Below, in pieces: positions 27,322-36,666 of a stretch of DNA of 64,000 nt. The stretch lies in the NCBI RefSeq assembly GCF_003217095.1, contig NZ_QJSR01000008.1:46699-110698 (forward strand), written 5' to 3'. How positions within the stretch are numbered: position 1 is the stretch's first letter; the number at the start of each line of letters is the position of its first letter. The DNA is from Rhizobium sp. PP-CC-3A-592. Lineage in GTDB: Bacteria; Pseudomonadota; Alphaproteobacteria; Rhizobiales; Rhizobiaceae. The notes beneath the pieces were generated by a model. It saw only the letters and a list, made by a program, of their open reading frames with translations. It was not told where the DNA came from and ran no database searches. The translations under genes and the position numbers were made by a program.

Positions 27322-28914
27322 TCAGGCCGCGAACTGGTTCATCGTGTTGTGCGAGCCACCAGCCTTCAGGGCAGCGTCGCCGGCGAAATATTCCTTGTGG
27401 TCGTCGCCGAGGTCCGAGCCGGCCATGTTCTGGTGCTTGACGCAGGCGATGCCTTCCCGGATTTCCTTCCGCTGGACGCCCTTGACGTAGCCAAGCATGC
27501 CGGCATCGCCGAAATATTCCTTTGCCAGATTGTCCGTAGACAGGGCCGCCGTGTGGTAGGTCGGCAGCGTGATCAGGTGGTGGAAGATGCCGGCGCGCTT
27601 TGCAGCATCGCGCTGGAACGTCCGGATCCACTCATCCGCTTCCTGGCCGAGCGGCGTCGCGTCGTAGTCGACGCTCATCAGCCGGGGGCGATCATAGGCC
27701 GAAACGTCCTTGCCCTCCTTTGTCCAGGCGTCGAAGACCTGCTGGCGGAAGTTCAGCGTCCAGTTGAACGACGGCGAGTTGTTGTAGACCAGCTTGGCAT
27801 TCGGAACGACCTCGCGAACGCGATCGACCATGCCGGCGATCTGCTCGATATGCGGCTTTTCCGTTTCGATCCACAGCAGGTCGGCGCCGTTCTGGAGCGA
27901 GGTGACGCAATCGAGAACGCAGCGGTCCGCACCGGTGCCTTCGCGGAACTGGTAGAGGTTGGACGGCAGGCGCTTCGGGCGCATCAGCTTGCCGCCGCGG
28001 TTGATGATGACATCGCCGTTGAGCGAGCTGATGTCGGCGACTTCCTCGCAATCGAGGAAGGAATTGTAGAGGTCGCCGATATCGCCGGCCTCCGCACTGA
28101 CGGCGATCTGTTTGGTAAGGCCTGCGCCGAGCGAGTCGGTGCGGGCGACGATGATGCCATTGTCGATGCCCATTTCGAGAAAGGCGTAGCGGCAGGCGCG
28201 GATCTTCGCGATGAAGTCCTCATGGGGAACGGTGACCTTGCCGTCCTGGTGACCGCACTGCTTTTCATCGGAAACCTGGTTTTCGATCTGCAGCGCGCAG
28301 GCACCGGCCTCGATCATCTTCTTGGCCAGAAGATAGGTGGCCTCGGCATTGCCGAAGCCTGCGTCGATGTCGGCGATCACGGGAACGACATGCGTCTGGT
28401 AGTTCTCGATCGCTTGCTGTAACTGGCGCTCCCGGGCGATGTCACCGGCGGCGCGAGCCGCATCGATATCGCGGAACAGCATGCCGAGTTCGCGGGCATC
28501 GGCCTGACGCAGGAAGGTGTAGAGCTCCTCGATCAGCGCGGGAACGCTGGTCTTCTCGTGCATCGACTGGTCGGGCAGCGGGCCGAACTCGGAGCGGAGA
28601 GCCGCAACCATCCAGCCGGACAGGTAGAGGTACCGGCCCTTGGTCGTGCCGAAGTGCTTCTTGATCGAGATCATCTTCTGTTGGGCGATGAAGCCGTGCC
28701 AGCAGCCGAGCGACTGGGTATAGTTGGCCGGATCGGCATCGTAGGCCGCCATGTCGCGGCGCATAATGTCGGCGGTGTAACGCGCAATGTCGAGACCCGT
28801 CTTGAAGCGGTTCTGCAGCCGCATGCGGGATACGGCTTCGGGCGTGACGCCGCTCCAGCTCGTATTGGCAGAAATCAGATCTTCGATCTTCCTGTAATCG
28901 GTCTTGTAAGCCAT
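27322..28914 (-). CDS. aceA: Isocitrate lyase, long form
   Basis: The 530-residue protein is an isocitrate lyase of the long subfamily, cleaving isocitrate to glyoxylate and succinate in the glyoxylate shunt. The active-site cysteine motif appears as KQCGHQDGK, preceded by CALQIENQVSDE, and IDAGFGNAEATYLLAKKMIEAG gives the metal-binding aspartate region. The ATG at 28914 has GAGGAG eight bases upstream; the frame is open further but lacks a ribosome site. It is divergent from an ScfR/RamB-like regulator, the usual arrangement for acetate-responsive control of aceA. Confidence 0.96.
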   Translation of the reverse strand: MAYKTDYRKIEDLISANTSWSGVTPEAVSRMRLQNRFKTGLDIARYTADIMRRDMAAYDADPANYTQSLGCWHGFIAQQKMISIKKHFGTTKGRYLYLSGWMVAALRSEFGPLPDQSMHEKTSVPALIEELYTFLRQADARELGMLFRDIDAARAAGDIARERQLQQAIENYQTHVVPVIADIDAGFGNAEATYLLAKKMIEAGACALQIENQVSDEKQCGHQDGKVTVPHEDFIAKIRACRYAFLEMGIDNGIIVARTDSLGAGLTKQIAVSAEAGDIGDLYNSFLDCEEVADISSLNGDVIINRGGKLMRPKRLPSNLYQFREGTGADRCVLDCVTSLQNGADLLWIETEKPHIEQIAGMVDRVREVVPNAKLVYNNSPSFNWTLNFRQQVFDAWTKEGKDVSAYDRPRLMSVDYDATPLGQEADEWIRTFQRDAAKRAGIFHHLITLPTYHTAALSTDNLAKEYFGDAGMLGYVKGVQRKEIREGIACVKHQNMAGSDLGDDHKEYFAGDAALKAGGSHNTMNQFAA

Positions 28915-28997
28915 CAGAACACTCCTCAGTTTTGATGGAGCCTTGATATTCCGCATTTTCGGGATGCGTCAGAGACTTCGGTGTGCACTTGTCAAAC

Positions 28998-29026
28998 CTT
29001 ACAAATTTTGCTTGTAATGTTGTAAG
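28998..29026. promoter_or_regulatory. Inverted repeat between aceA and its regulator gene
   Basis: CTTACAA at 28998-29004 is mirrored by TTGTAAG at 29020-29026, 15 bases apart, in the 126-base divergent region. The right half lies next to the ribosome site of the regulator gene, and the interior contains TTTGCTTGTAA. It is a good candidate operator for the ScfR-type protein controlling both genes. Confidence 0.5.
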
Positions 29027-29040
29027 GAGGGAGGAATGGC

Positions 29041-30441
29041 ATGTCGGACAAGCAGGGTGTGTATGTCGGCGCGCGCCTGAGACGGCTGCGGCGCAATCTC
29101 GGACTGACGCAATCCGACATGGCCGCAGACCTCGAGATCTCGGCCTCCTACATCGCGCTGATGGAGCGCAATCACCGGCCGGTGACGGCAGAGGTGCTGC
29201 TGCGGCTGGCGCGATCCTACAAGATCGATATGGCGGATCTCGCCGGCGATGGCGGAGCCGATCACGCAGCGCGGCTGCAGACCGTTATGAAAGACCCGAT
29301 CTTCGCCGATATCGACCTTGCCACCACCGAAATCTCGGAGGTGGCGAACGGCTTTCCGGGCTTCAGCGAGGCCTTGCTGCGGCTTTACACCGCCTATCGC
29401 GAGGAGCAGCTCGCCCTCGCCGAGCGCCTGCCCGACCAGGGCGCGCAAAGGCTGGAGACGGTCGATCCGGTGGCCGCCACACGCCGCTTCCTTGCCGCGC
29501 GGCGAAACAGCTTTCCAACGCTCGACACCGTGGCCGAGAGACTGGCCGCGACCGTCAAGGACAAGGGCGGCATTGCCCCGTATCTGCTGGAGCGGCATGG
29601 CTTGCGAATCCGCCGCCTCCCCTCCTCCATCATGTCGGACTCGTTGCGTCGGCACGACCTGCACCACAAGCAGATCCTGCTCGACGAATCCCTGGACATG
29701 GCGAGCCAGCAGTTTCAGCTCGCCCAGCAGCTTGCTTATCTCGAATTCGGCAAGGAGATCGCCGACGCCGTCGAGGAGGGCCATTTCCAGACGGAAACGA
29801 GCGCCCGGCTCGCGCGCCGGTCGCTCGCGAGCTACGGCGCGGCCGCGTTGCTGATGCCCTACAGCGCCTTTGCCAAGGCGGTGGAAACGCGGCGATACGA
29901 TCTGGCCGCCCTGTCGCGCCAGTTCACCACCAGCTTCGAGCAGACGGCGCATAGGCTGACGACACTACAGAAGCCGGGACAGGAGCGCGTGCCCTTCTTC
30001 TTCATCCGGCTGGATGCCGCCGGCAACGTGTCCAAGCGGCTGGATGGCGCGCATTTCCCCTTCTCCGCCTCGGGCGGCGGCTGTCCGCTGTGGAACGTCC
30101 ATCAGGTCTTCCGCATGCCGGGCGAGATCGTCACACAATGGCTGGAGTTCCCCGACGGACAGCGCTTCTTCTCGATCGCCCGCACGGTCAGCGCCGGTGG
30201 CGGCGCCTACGGCGTCACGCGCGTCGACCGCGCCGTGGCGCTGGTCTGCGATGCGCAGCACGCCGATCGCCTGATCTACGTCCGCCCCGACAGCGACCGC
30301 ACCCCGACCCTCGTCGGCATCGCCTGCCGCCTCTGCCAGCGCGCCACCTGCACCTCGCGCGCGGAACCCCCGATCGGCCGCCAGATCCTCATCGATGACT
30401 TCCGCCGGACGGCGGCACCGTTCGGTTTCGCGGATACGTGA
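29041..30441 (+). CDS. ScfR/RamB-type XRE regulator (short-chain fatty acyl-CoA responsive)
   Basis: The 466-residue protein has an N-terminal XRE helix-turn-helix (LRRLRRNLGLTQSDMAADLEISASYIALMERNHRPVTAEVLLRLA, residues 12-56), a central IrrE/ImmA-like domain (about 150-280) and a C-terminal cysteine-bearing ScfR domain (CRLCQRATC near residue 440). Relatives such as RamB regulate aceA and bind acyl-CoA-type signals. Strong AAGGAGGGAGG precedes the ATG. Its divergent position opposite isocitrate lyase supports control of the glyoxylate shunt. Confidence 0.88.
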   Translation: MSDKQGVYVGARLRRLRRNLGLTQSDMAADLEISASYIALMERNHRPVTAEVLLRLARSYKIDMADLAGDGGADHAARLQTVMKDPIFADIDLATTEISEVANGFPGFSEALLRLYTAYREEQLALAERLPDQGAQRLETVDPVAATRRFLAARRNSFPTLDTVAERLAATVKDKGGIAPYLLERHGLRIRRLPSSIMSDSLRRHDLHHKQILLDESLDMASQQFQLAQQLAYLEFGKEIADAVEEGHFQTETSARLARRSLASYGAAALLMPYSAFAKAVETRRYDLAALSRQFTTSFEQTAHRLTTLQKPGQERVPFFFIRLDAAGNVSKRLDGAHFPFSASGGGCPLWNVHQVFRMPGEIVTQWLEFPDGQRFFSIARTVSAGGGAYGVTRVDRAVALVCDAQHADRLIYVRPDSDRTPTLVGIACRLCQRATCTSRAEPPIGRQILIDDFRRTAAPFGFADT

Positions 30442-30474
30442 TACGGTTCCGTGTCTGATCAACCGGAAACCATT

Positions 30475-31308
30475 TTAAAACCCCAGGGCTTCGGCCACGT
30501 CACGTTCTTTGGTGGCATCCACCACCTGGATGCCGTTTTTTCGGAATTGTTCGACCGTCTCTTGAAATGCGCGCTGCGGCAATGATTGTCCGGTCGGTCC
30601 CTCAACCGCGAAAACGATCTCCTGCGGCAGCAGTTTCTTCAGTCGATGAATGGTGAAAAGCCATTTATTGCCGTGGTCGAGAATACGCGTCGGGTCATCT
30701 TGACCCAGATAGATCGGCTTCAGAATTTTGACCGGCTCGTCGCCAGCGATTTCGACGAACGGGAACGTCGCTGAATAGATGCCATCATCGAACGTCCGCC
30801 GTTTGAAATTCTTGTCGATTGCCCGAAGCCGGAGCATGTTCCGAACATGCTTTTCCAACAGCCCCTCGCGATAGACGGAACTCGCAAAATTCCGCCTGAC
30901 ATAATAGTCGAAAAGCGCATCGAGCTTTGCCGTGGGATCTTCCGTCATGGCGAAGCGAACGTCGCTAAATCGGATGATCCCCTCCCGGTCTTTCGTCAAG
31001 GCGTGAAAAAGATGCTCTGCATTGTCGCTCGGCTCGAACGCGAACCGACTTTGCCCGTCAGCCCCATAACCGGCAAGGTCTTTGATGCGCGTGAGTTCCA
31101 CATCGTAGCTTTTGAGAACGCCCCGAATCGTCGTAGCTTCAACGCTGTCGAAGAAGTTCGTGAGCCTGCCGAGGCGTCTCGTTTCCAGCCTGAAGTCCAA
31201 GTAGCCGACGCGAGGCGCTACGAGCACGATACCGATGTTGGCGAATTCTTCCGTCTCGATGTGAGGTTGGAAACGGATTATCGCATAGCTTACAGCTTGC
31301 TTTTTCAT
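30475..31308 (-). CDS. DUF3037 protein paired with a HipA-like kinase
   Basis: The 277-residue protein starts KKQAVSYAIIRFQPHIETEEFANIGIVLVAP, the conserved head of the DUF3037 family. No catalytic motif is evident to me. Its ATG overlaps the stop codon of the upstream HipA-like gene (ATGA), with GGGAACG as ribosome site. DUF3037 genes are repeatedly found beside truncated HipA-like kinases, so the pair likely works together, perhaps as kinase plus partner or antitoxin-like protein. Confidence 0.75.
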   Translation of the reverse strand: MKKQAVSYAIIRFQPHIETEEFANIGIVLVAPRVGYLDFRLETRRLGRLTNFFDSVEATTIRGVLKSYDVELTRIKDLAGYGADGQSRFAFEPSDNAEHLFHALTKDREGIIRFSDVRFAMTEDPTAKLDALFDYYVRRNFASSVYREGLLEKHVRNMLRLRAIDKNFKRRTFDDGIYSATFPFVEIAGDEPVKILKPIYLGQDDPTRILDHGNKWLFTIHRLKKLLPQEIVFAVEGPTGQSLPQRAFQETVEQFRKNGIQVVDATKERDVAEALGF

Positions 31309-32042
31309 TTTCGTTCCCAAAACGCAGCCGCTCTATGGCGCCTTAAAGTCGCCTCGACGCGATCGAGCGACAAGTTGATATCGACCGTGCAGGCATCATC
31401 TACATAAAACCACCGCTCCGGTATGTCACGAAGGATCTGGGGCAATTCCGAAACAGCCTCCTCGAACCGCTCGGTGTGATGTTTCCGCAGATCGGCCTGG
31501 TCACAAATTTCAGATAAAGAATGACGAAAGATGTGGCTTTCTAGCTGTGAATGAAGGGTTACCTTTTCATCAAACGCCAGATTGTGATCGATGACGACGA
31601 GGCGGTGATCTGCCTCCGACCACAGAATGTTGGGATTGCCACCATTGTCGGTTAGCGTTCGATCGCCGTTCTTGATCCACCAATCGAATGCAGCAATCTC
31701 TCGCTTTAGCTCCACAGGAGCTTGATGGATGTTCAAGAACGTCATTTCGTTGGCATGCTCGATGTTTTCGGACCCGAACAGCAATCCGGCGCCCAAGTCA
31801 CGCAGAGGCCCGCTCCGGCCGGCGTCATACAAGTCTTGGGATACTGCTACGATGCAAAAGCGTGGGATCGGCAGCCCTAGTCGTCGTGCAAGCTGACCTG
31901 CAACCCACTCCTTCACCAGCGAGTCATAACCCGCTCCTTTGCCTTTAACGAAATAGAGCTTTCCGTCCGAACCGCGACAAATATACGGCTGAGTAACGCC
32001 TTGCTCAGAGCGTCTTAGCACTTCGTCGATCTCAATCTGCAT
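31305..32042 (-). CDS. HipA-like kinase lacking the N-terminal HipA domain
   Basis: The 245-residue protein contains the HipA kinase core only. There is a lysine strand LYFVKGKG near residue 30, VKEWVAGQLARRLGLPIP, the catalytic-loop-like AFDWWIKNGDRTLTDNGGNPNILW near residue 118, and the metal-binding LVVIDHNLAFD. It corresponds to the HipA_2-type family. No helix-turn-helix HipB partner is adjacent; DUF3037 takes that place. Whether it is a toxin, a defence kinase or a regulator is unknown. Confidence 0.75.
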   Translation of the reverse strand: MQIEIDEVLRRSEQGVTQPYICRGSDGKLYFVKGKGAGYDSLVKEWVAGQLARRLGLPIPRFCIVAVSQDLYDAGRSGPLRDLGAGLLFGSENIEHANEMTFLNIHQAPVELKREIAAFDWWIKNGDRTLTDNGGNPNILWSEADHRLVVIDHNLAFDEKVTLHSQLESHIFRHSLSEICDQADLRKHHTERFEEAVSELPQILRDIPERWFYVDDACTVDINLSLDRVEATLRRHRAAAFWERK

Positions 32043-32326
32043 CGATCCTCACGGGCGTGACACAACAGCATGCTTTAGAACATACCGTCTCGGTAAGGCC
32101 AAGAGCGAGGCCGTCCAGGCAGCGGAGTGGGCCGTTTCGCCAAAAGCCTGAAGGGCACAGTCCGAGAATGACCGAGATGGCGAAAGCCACACCAACGAAG
32201 CCCCTATCGGCATGCCGCCTTTCGCCAGCGCTGGCCACCAACGCCGACCTGTCATCGATCTTTCGTCAAACGGTTGTCTGCCTGTCATCTCGAGGCGGCA
32301 TACGCGCCTCGGAACAGGAGCGCATC

Positions 32327-33487
32327 ATGTCGTCGCAAGCCATCGATCTTCGCAACATCAGAAAACGGTTCGGGCCGGACGAGGTCCTCAAGGGCATCGA
32401 TCTTTCCATCCGGCCGGGCGAGTTTCTGTCGCTGGTTGGCATGTCGGGTTGCGGCAAGTCCACGCTGCTGAGAATCATTGCGGGCCTTGAAAGTCCGGAT
32501 CAGGGGGCGGTCGCCATCGGCGGCGGCGAGGTGACGACTGTCGATCCAAGCGACCGCAACCTCGCCATGGTGTTCCAGTCCTACGCGCTCTACCCGCATA
32601 TGAGCGTGCGGGAGAATATCGCCACGCCGCTGCGCATGCGCCGCCTGCCCATGTCGGCGCGCCTGCCGGTGGTCGGCGGCCTGTTCGGCACGTCGAAGAT
32701 CCGGAACGCCATCACGGAGGATGTCGAACGCGCAGCGGGTATGCTGCAGATCGGCCACCTCCTCGATCGCAAGCCGTCGCAGCTTTCCGGCGGTCAGCGC
32801 CAGCGGGTGGCCCTTGCCCGTGCCATCGTGCGCTCGCCCGCTGCCTTCCTCATGGACGAGCCGCTCTCCAACCTCGATGCCAAGCTGCGCGCCCATATGC
32901 GCGAGGAACTCGTCGCGCTGCATCGCCGGCTCGGGGCGACCTTCGTCTACGTCACGCACGACCAGATCGAGGCGTTGACCATGTCGGACCGCATTGCGCT
33001 GATGTCGGAAGGGCGCATCGAGCAACTGGGGACGCCGGACGAACTCTATCGCCAGCCGGCAACCCTCACCGTCGCGCGCTTCATCGGCTCGCCGTCGATC
33101 AATCTGCTGCCGGTCGACGTCGATAGCGCGGGCGAGATTTCAGCTTACGGGCAGGCGCTCGGCCTGCGCTCGACGGGCGATAGCGGCCCGGCCACGCTCG
33201 GCCTTCGCTCGGAAGACCTGTTCATTGCTACCGAAGGCTTATCCCTGCATCAAGGTATCGCCGTAAAGGTGCTGCGCAGCGAAACCCATGGCGCCGATCG
33301 CTACATGACCTGCCAGCTCCTCGCCGATCCCACCGTGCGCGTGACCGTGCGACAGACGGCAACGGCGAAACCGGGCGTGGCAACCGATGGCACCGTCCAC
33401 CTCGGCTTCCATGCGGAGCGGGCGCATCTGTTCGGCGCAAACGACCTGCGCCGGCCGCTTACCGCGCGCGAGCGGGTGCTGGCATGA
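32327..33487 (+). CDS. ABC importer ATP-binding protein (UgpC/MalK type)
   Basis: The 386-residue ATPase has Walker A GMSGCGKST, signature [15 protein letters not shown], Walker [16 protein letters not shown], an H-loop (YVTHDQIEALTMSD) and the C-terminal TOBE regulatory domain of the sugar-importer class. The ATG at 32327 has CAGGAGCG upstream; the open frame before it is not conserved. It overlaps the next gene by four bases. With the two permeases and binding protein it energises uptake of a sugar or glycerol-phosphate-like compound. Confidence 0.9.
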   Translation: MSSQAIDLRNIRKRFGPDEVLKGIDLSIRPGEFLSLVGMSGCGKSTLLRIIAGLESPDQGAVAIGGGEVTTVDPSDRNLAMVFQSYALYPHMSVRENIATPLRMRRLPMSARLPVVGGLFGTSKIRNAITEDVERAAGMLQIGHLLDRKPSQLSGGQRQRVALARAIVRSPAAFLMDEPLSNLDAKLRAHMREELVALHRRLGATFVYVTHDQIEALTMSDRIALMSEGRIEQLGTPDELYRQPATLTVARFIGSPSINLLPVDVDSAGEISAYGQALGLRSTGDSGPATLGLRSEDLFIATEGLSLHQGIAVKVLRSETHGADRYMTCQLLADPTVRVTVRQTATAKPGVATDGTVHLGFHAERAHLFGANDLRRPLTARERVLA

Positions 33488-34413
33488 CGGCTGTCCCAAC
33501 GGATATGACGTTGCCGGTCAAGCCCGGAGTCGCCTCGTCGAACAGCAGCGACCGCCGCATGTTGCGCAACGGCCTGATGTTTTCCGCCCCGGCCGTGTTC
33601 CTGCTGCTGGCGATCTACATCCTGCCCATGCTGCTGCTCGCCGTCTTCTCCGTCACGGACTACCAGCTCGGCGCCCTGTCAATCCGCTTCATCGGGCTGA
33701 AGAACTTCACCAAGGCCTTCCACGACGCGGTCTTTCTGCGGGCGCTGTCCAACACCGTGCTCTATGCCGCCCTCGTCATTCCCTTCGGCGTGTTTCTCGC
33801 CCTCGGCGTCGCGCTCCTCGTCCACGGGACGAAGCGCAGCCGGGCCTTCTGGGAAGTGGCCTATTTCCTGCCGGTCACCGCAACGCTGGTGGCCATGGCG
33901 ACCGTCTGGCAGTTTCTGCTCCACCCGTCGCTCGGGCCCGTCAACGCCGCGATCAAGTGGCTTGGCTTTGAACCCGTCAGCTTTCTGTCGAACCCATCGC
34001 TGCTCATTCCGACCATGGCGCTCATCGGCATCTGGCAGGTGCTCGGCTTCAACATGGTCCTGTTCCTCGCCGGCCTCACAGCCATTTCAAAGGATCTTTA
34101 CGAGGCGGCACGGCTCGATGGGGCCAAAAGCTCGCTCGACCGCTTCCTGACCGTGACATGGCCGATGCTCGGGCCGACGACGATGTTCGTCATCGTCACG
34201 ACCTCGATCTCCGCCTTCAAGGTGTTCGAAACGGTGGCCGTGCTAACCAAGGGCCGGTCCGGCTCGGAGACGCTGCTGTTCGCTCTCTATCTCGAAGGGT
34301 TCGAATATTCGAACACCGGCTATGCCGCGGCGCTCACCCTCATCTTCCTTGCCATCGTGCTCGTCCTGTCCATCGGTCAGACGCTGCATCTCGACCGGAA
34401 GGTGCACTATTGA
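33484..34413 (+). CDS. ABC importer permease (UgpA/MalF type)
   Basis: The 309-residue protein has six membrane helices and the EAA loop YEAARLDGAKSSLDRFLTVTWPMLGPT near residue 205, which docks to the ATPase. The N-terminus RNGLMFSAPAVFLLLAIYILPML is typical of MalF/UgpA-like permeases. Start and stop overlap the neighbouring genes. Confidence 0.9.
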   Translation: MTAVPTDMTLPVKPGVASSNSSDRRMLRNGLMFSAPAVFLLLAIYILPMLLLAVFSVTDYQLGALSIRFIGLKNFTKAFHDAVFLRALSNTVLYAALVIPFGVFLALGVALLVHGTKRSRAFWEVAYFLPVTATLVAMATVWQFLLHPSLGPVNAAIKWLGFEPVSFLSNPSLLIPTMALIGIWQVLGFNMVLFLAGLTAISKDLYEAARLDGAKSSLDRFLTVTWPMLGPTTMFVIVTTSISAFKVFETVAVLTKGRSGSETLLFALYLEGFEYSNTGYAAALTLIFLAIVLVLSIGQTLHLDRKVHY

Positions 34414-35234
34414 TGACCGCTCTCCGCAAGCTGACCCCGCACGCTGTTCTGGCGCTGGGCGCCATCGTCATGCTGTTTCCCTTCTACTGGATGGTGCTGA
34501 CCTCCATTCGCTCGCCGGCCGAGGTCTTCGACATCTCGTTCTGGCCGATCCCCAAAAGCTTCGACGCGGTAAAGAACTATTCCCAGGCCGCCGAACAGGT
34601 GCCGATGGCCCGGTTCATGCTGAACGGCGTGATCGTCTGCCTCGGCATCCTCGTCATGCAAGTGCTGACCGCGGTGCCTGCCGCCTATGCCTTGGCGAAG
34701 CTGCGTTTTCCCGGCCGCCGCCTTCTCCTGTCGCTGGTCATCGCCGCCCTTTGCGTGCCCATCCAGGCGCTGGCCCTTCCGCTTTTCGTCGGCCTCGCCA
34801 AGGCCGACCTGCTCAACACCTATTTCGCGATGATGGCGCCGTTCCTCCTCTCAGTCTTTGCCATCTTCCTCTTCCATCAGTCGTTCCGCAGCTATCCGAA
34901 CGAGATCATCGAGGCGGCACGGCTCGACGGCTTCTCGGAACTGGAGATCTGCTGGCGTCTCGTCCTGCGCGGCTCGCTGCCGTCGCTGGCCGCCTTCACG
35001 GTCTTCTCCCTCGTCGCGCACTGGAACGATCTCTACTGGCCGATGATCGTCGTGTCCGACACCAACCTCGCGCCGCCGCCGCTCGGCATGCTGTTTTTCG
35101 CCGATGTCGAGACCGGTGCCAACTACGGCGCGCTGATGGCCGGCGCCACCCTCATTACCGCCCCGATGCTGGTCTGCTTCCTCCTCGTCCGACGACATTT
35201 CATCGCGGGCATCACCATGACCGGCGTCAAGTGA
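34413..35234 (+). CDS. ABC importer permease (UgpE/MalG type)
   Basis: The 273-residue protein has six helices and the EAA motif EIIEAARLDGFSELEICWRLVLRGSLPS near residue 165. It begins LTPHAVLALGAIVMLFPFYWMVLTSIR, as UgpE-like proteins do. The ATG at 34413 overlaps the previous stop (ATGA); the longer open frame is inside the upstream gene. Confidence 0.9.
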   Translation: MTALRKLTPHAVLALGAIVMLFPFYWMVLTSIRSPAEVFDISFWPIPKSFDAVKNYSQAAEQVPMARFMLNGVIVCLGILVMQVLTAVPAAYALAKLRFPGRRLLLSLVIAALCVPIQALALPLFVGLAKADLLNTYFAMMAPFLLSVFAIFLFHQSFRSYPNEIIEAARLDGFSELEICWRLVLRGSLPSLAAFTVFSLVAHWNDLYWPMIVVSDTNLAPPPLGMLFFADVETGANYGALMAGATLITAPMLVCFLLVRRHFIAGITMTGVK

Positions 35235-35293
35235 AGCCGCCCGAACAACCTCTCCCGAACCACGCGAACGACCCCGTCCTTATGGAGACCTCA

Positions 35294-36589
35294 ATGACCC
35301 TTACCCGACGCACCGCCATTCGCGGCCTCGTCTTCGGCCTTGCCATCGCAGGCCTCAACGCGACGGCTTCCGCCAGCGACGAAATCACACTGAACGTTCT
35401 CTACAACCTGCCCGGCTTCACGAAATTCCATCAGCCGTTGGCCGATACGTTCATGAAGAACAACCCGACGATCAAGATCAACTTCCTGGCGCCCGCCACC
35501 GGCTATAATGACGGGCAGCAGCAGGTGCTGCGCGCAGCGGTCACGGGCAATCTGCCGGACGTCTACTTCTCGGGCTACAACCTGACGGCAGAGCTCGTCC
35601 ACACGCTGGCGCCGCGCAACCAGATCACAGATCTCGGTCCCTTCATCGAAGCCGAGGGCGGCGCGGCCTTCCTCAACAAGAACTACAGCCCGAAGATGTC
35701 GGCACTCGGTCAGGTGGACGGCAAGCAGTACGGCCTGCCGGTCAACGCCTCCTCGCCGATCATGTATGTGAATGCCGATCTGGTGCGCAAAGCCGGCGGT
35801 GATCCCGACAACATGCCGAAGACCTTCGAGGAGGTCATCGCGCTGGCTGCCAAGATCCACGCGCTCGACCCGAAGATCGCCGGCATGGGCTACGACATCA
35901 ATGGCTGGCCGGACGACTGGCTGTGGCAGTCGCTGATCTTCCAGCAGGGCGGACAGCTCGTCGATCCCGCCACCAAAACGGTGGCTTTCGACAATAAGAC
36001 CGGTCTCAACGCTCTGAAACTCGCCCGCCGTTTCGTCACCGAGGGTGGCCAGACACTGCTCGACTGGGACCAGTCGCGCCAGCAGTTCGGCGCGGGTCTC
36101 ACCGGCTTCATCTTCTCGACGCCGGCCCATGTGCAGACGATCGAGGGGCTGGTCGGCGACCGCTTCGAGCTGAAGACGGCGACCTTCCCGCTCGACAATG
36201 CAGAAAAGGGCGGCGTGCCCACGGGTGGCAACTCCGCCGTCATCCTGACGCAGGACAAGGCCCGGCAGGATGCGGCCTGGAAGTACCTGAAATGGATCAC
36301 CGGCCCGGAGGCGCAGAACCTCATCGTGCGCATCACCGGCTACCTGCCGACGAACAAGCTTGCGACCGGTCCGGACTATCTCGCGCCCTATTATGTCGAG
36401 CATCCGAACGTCAAGACGGCCTCGCTGCAGGCCGATCGCTCGCTCCCTTGGGCGGGTTATCCGGGCGGGGACTCCGTGCGGATCTGGCGCACCCAGCGTG
36501 ACATCATCGGCACCGTCATGCGCGGCGACGTCACGCCGGAAGAAGGCCTGAGCCAAATCGTCGCGCAGACCAACGGCCTGATGAACTGA
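35294..36589 (+). CDS. ABC importer substrate-binding protein (family 1, UgpB-like)
   Basis: The 431-residue protein has an N-terminal export signal with a twin arginine (TRRTAIRG) and cleavage near NATASAS. The mature part (EITLNVLYNLPGFTKFHQPLADTFMKNNPTIKINF; later ITGPEAQNLIVRITGYLPTN) matches family 1 solute-binding proteins for sugars and glycerol-3-phosphate. GGAGACCTC places the start at 35294; an ATG at 35282 is also in frame. A terminator follows 20 bases after the stop. Confidence 0.88.
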   Translation: MTLTRRTAIRGLVFGLAIAGLNATASASDEITLNVLYNLPGFTKFHQPLADTFMKNNPTIKINFLAPATGYNDGQQQVLRAAVTGNLPDVYFSGYNLTAELVHTLAPRNQITDLGPFIEAEGGAAFLNKNYSPKMSALGQVDGKQYGLPVNASSPIMYVNADLVRKAGGDPDNMPKTFEEVIALAAKIHALDPKIAGMGYDINGWPDDWLWQSLIFQQGGQLVDPATKTVAFDNKTGLNALKLARRFVTEGGQTLLDWDQSRQQFGAGLTGFIFSTPAHVQTIEGLVGDRFELKTATFPLDNAEKGGVPTGGNSAVILTQDKARQDAAWKYLKWITGPEAQNLIVRITGYLPTNKLATGPDYLAPYYVEHPNVKTASLQADRSLPWAGYPGGDSVRIWRTQRDIIGTVMRGDVTPEEGLSQIVAQTNGLMN

Positions 36590-36608
36590 TCCGACACGCA
36601 GACACTCC

Positions 36609-36647
36609 AACGGCTGCGGAGCCTCGCCTCCGCAGCCGTTTTCTTTC
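36609..36647 (+). terminator. Rho-independent terminator after the binding-protein gene
   Basis: AACGGCTGCGGAG (36609-36621) pairs perfectly with CTCCGCAGCCGTT (36628-36640) around a 6-base loop, followed by TTCTTT. The 13-bp stem with T-run is a textbook intrinsic terminator. It separates the transporter genes from the phosphoesterase gene downstream, allowing lower expression of the latter by read-through. Confidence 0.85.
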
Positions 36648-36666
36648 CCGACGAGGCGCTTTTCCC

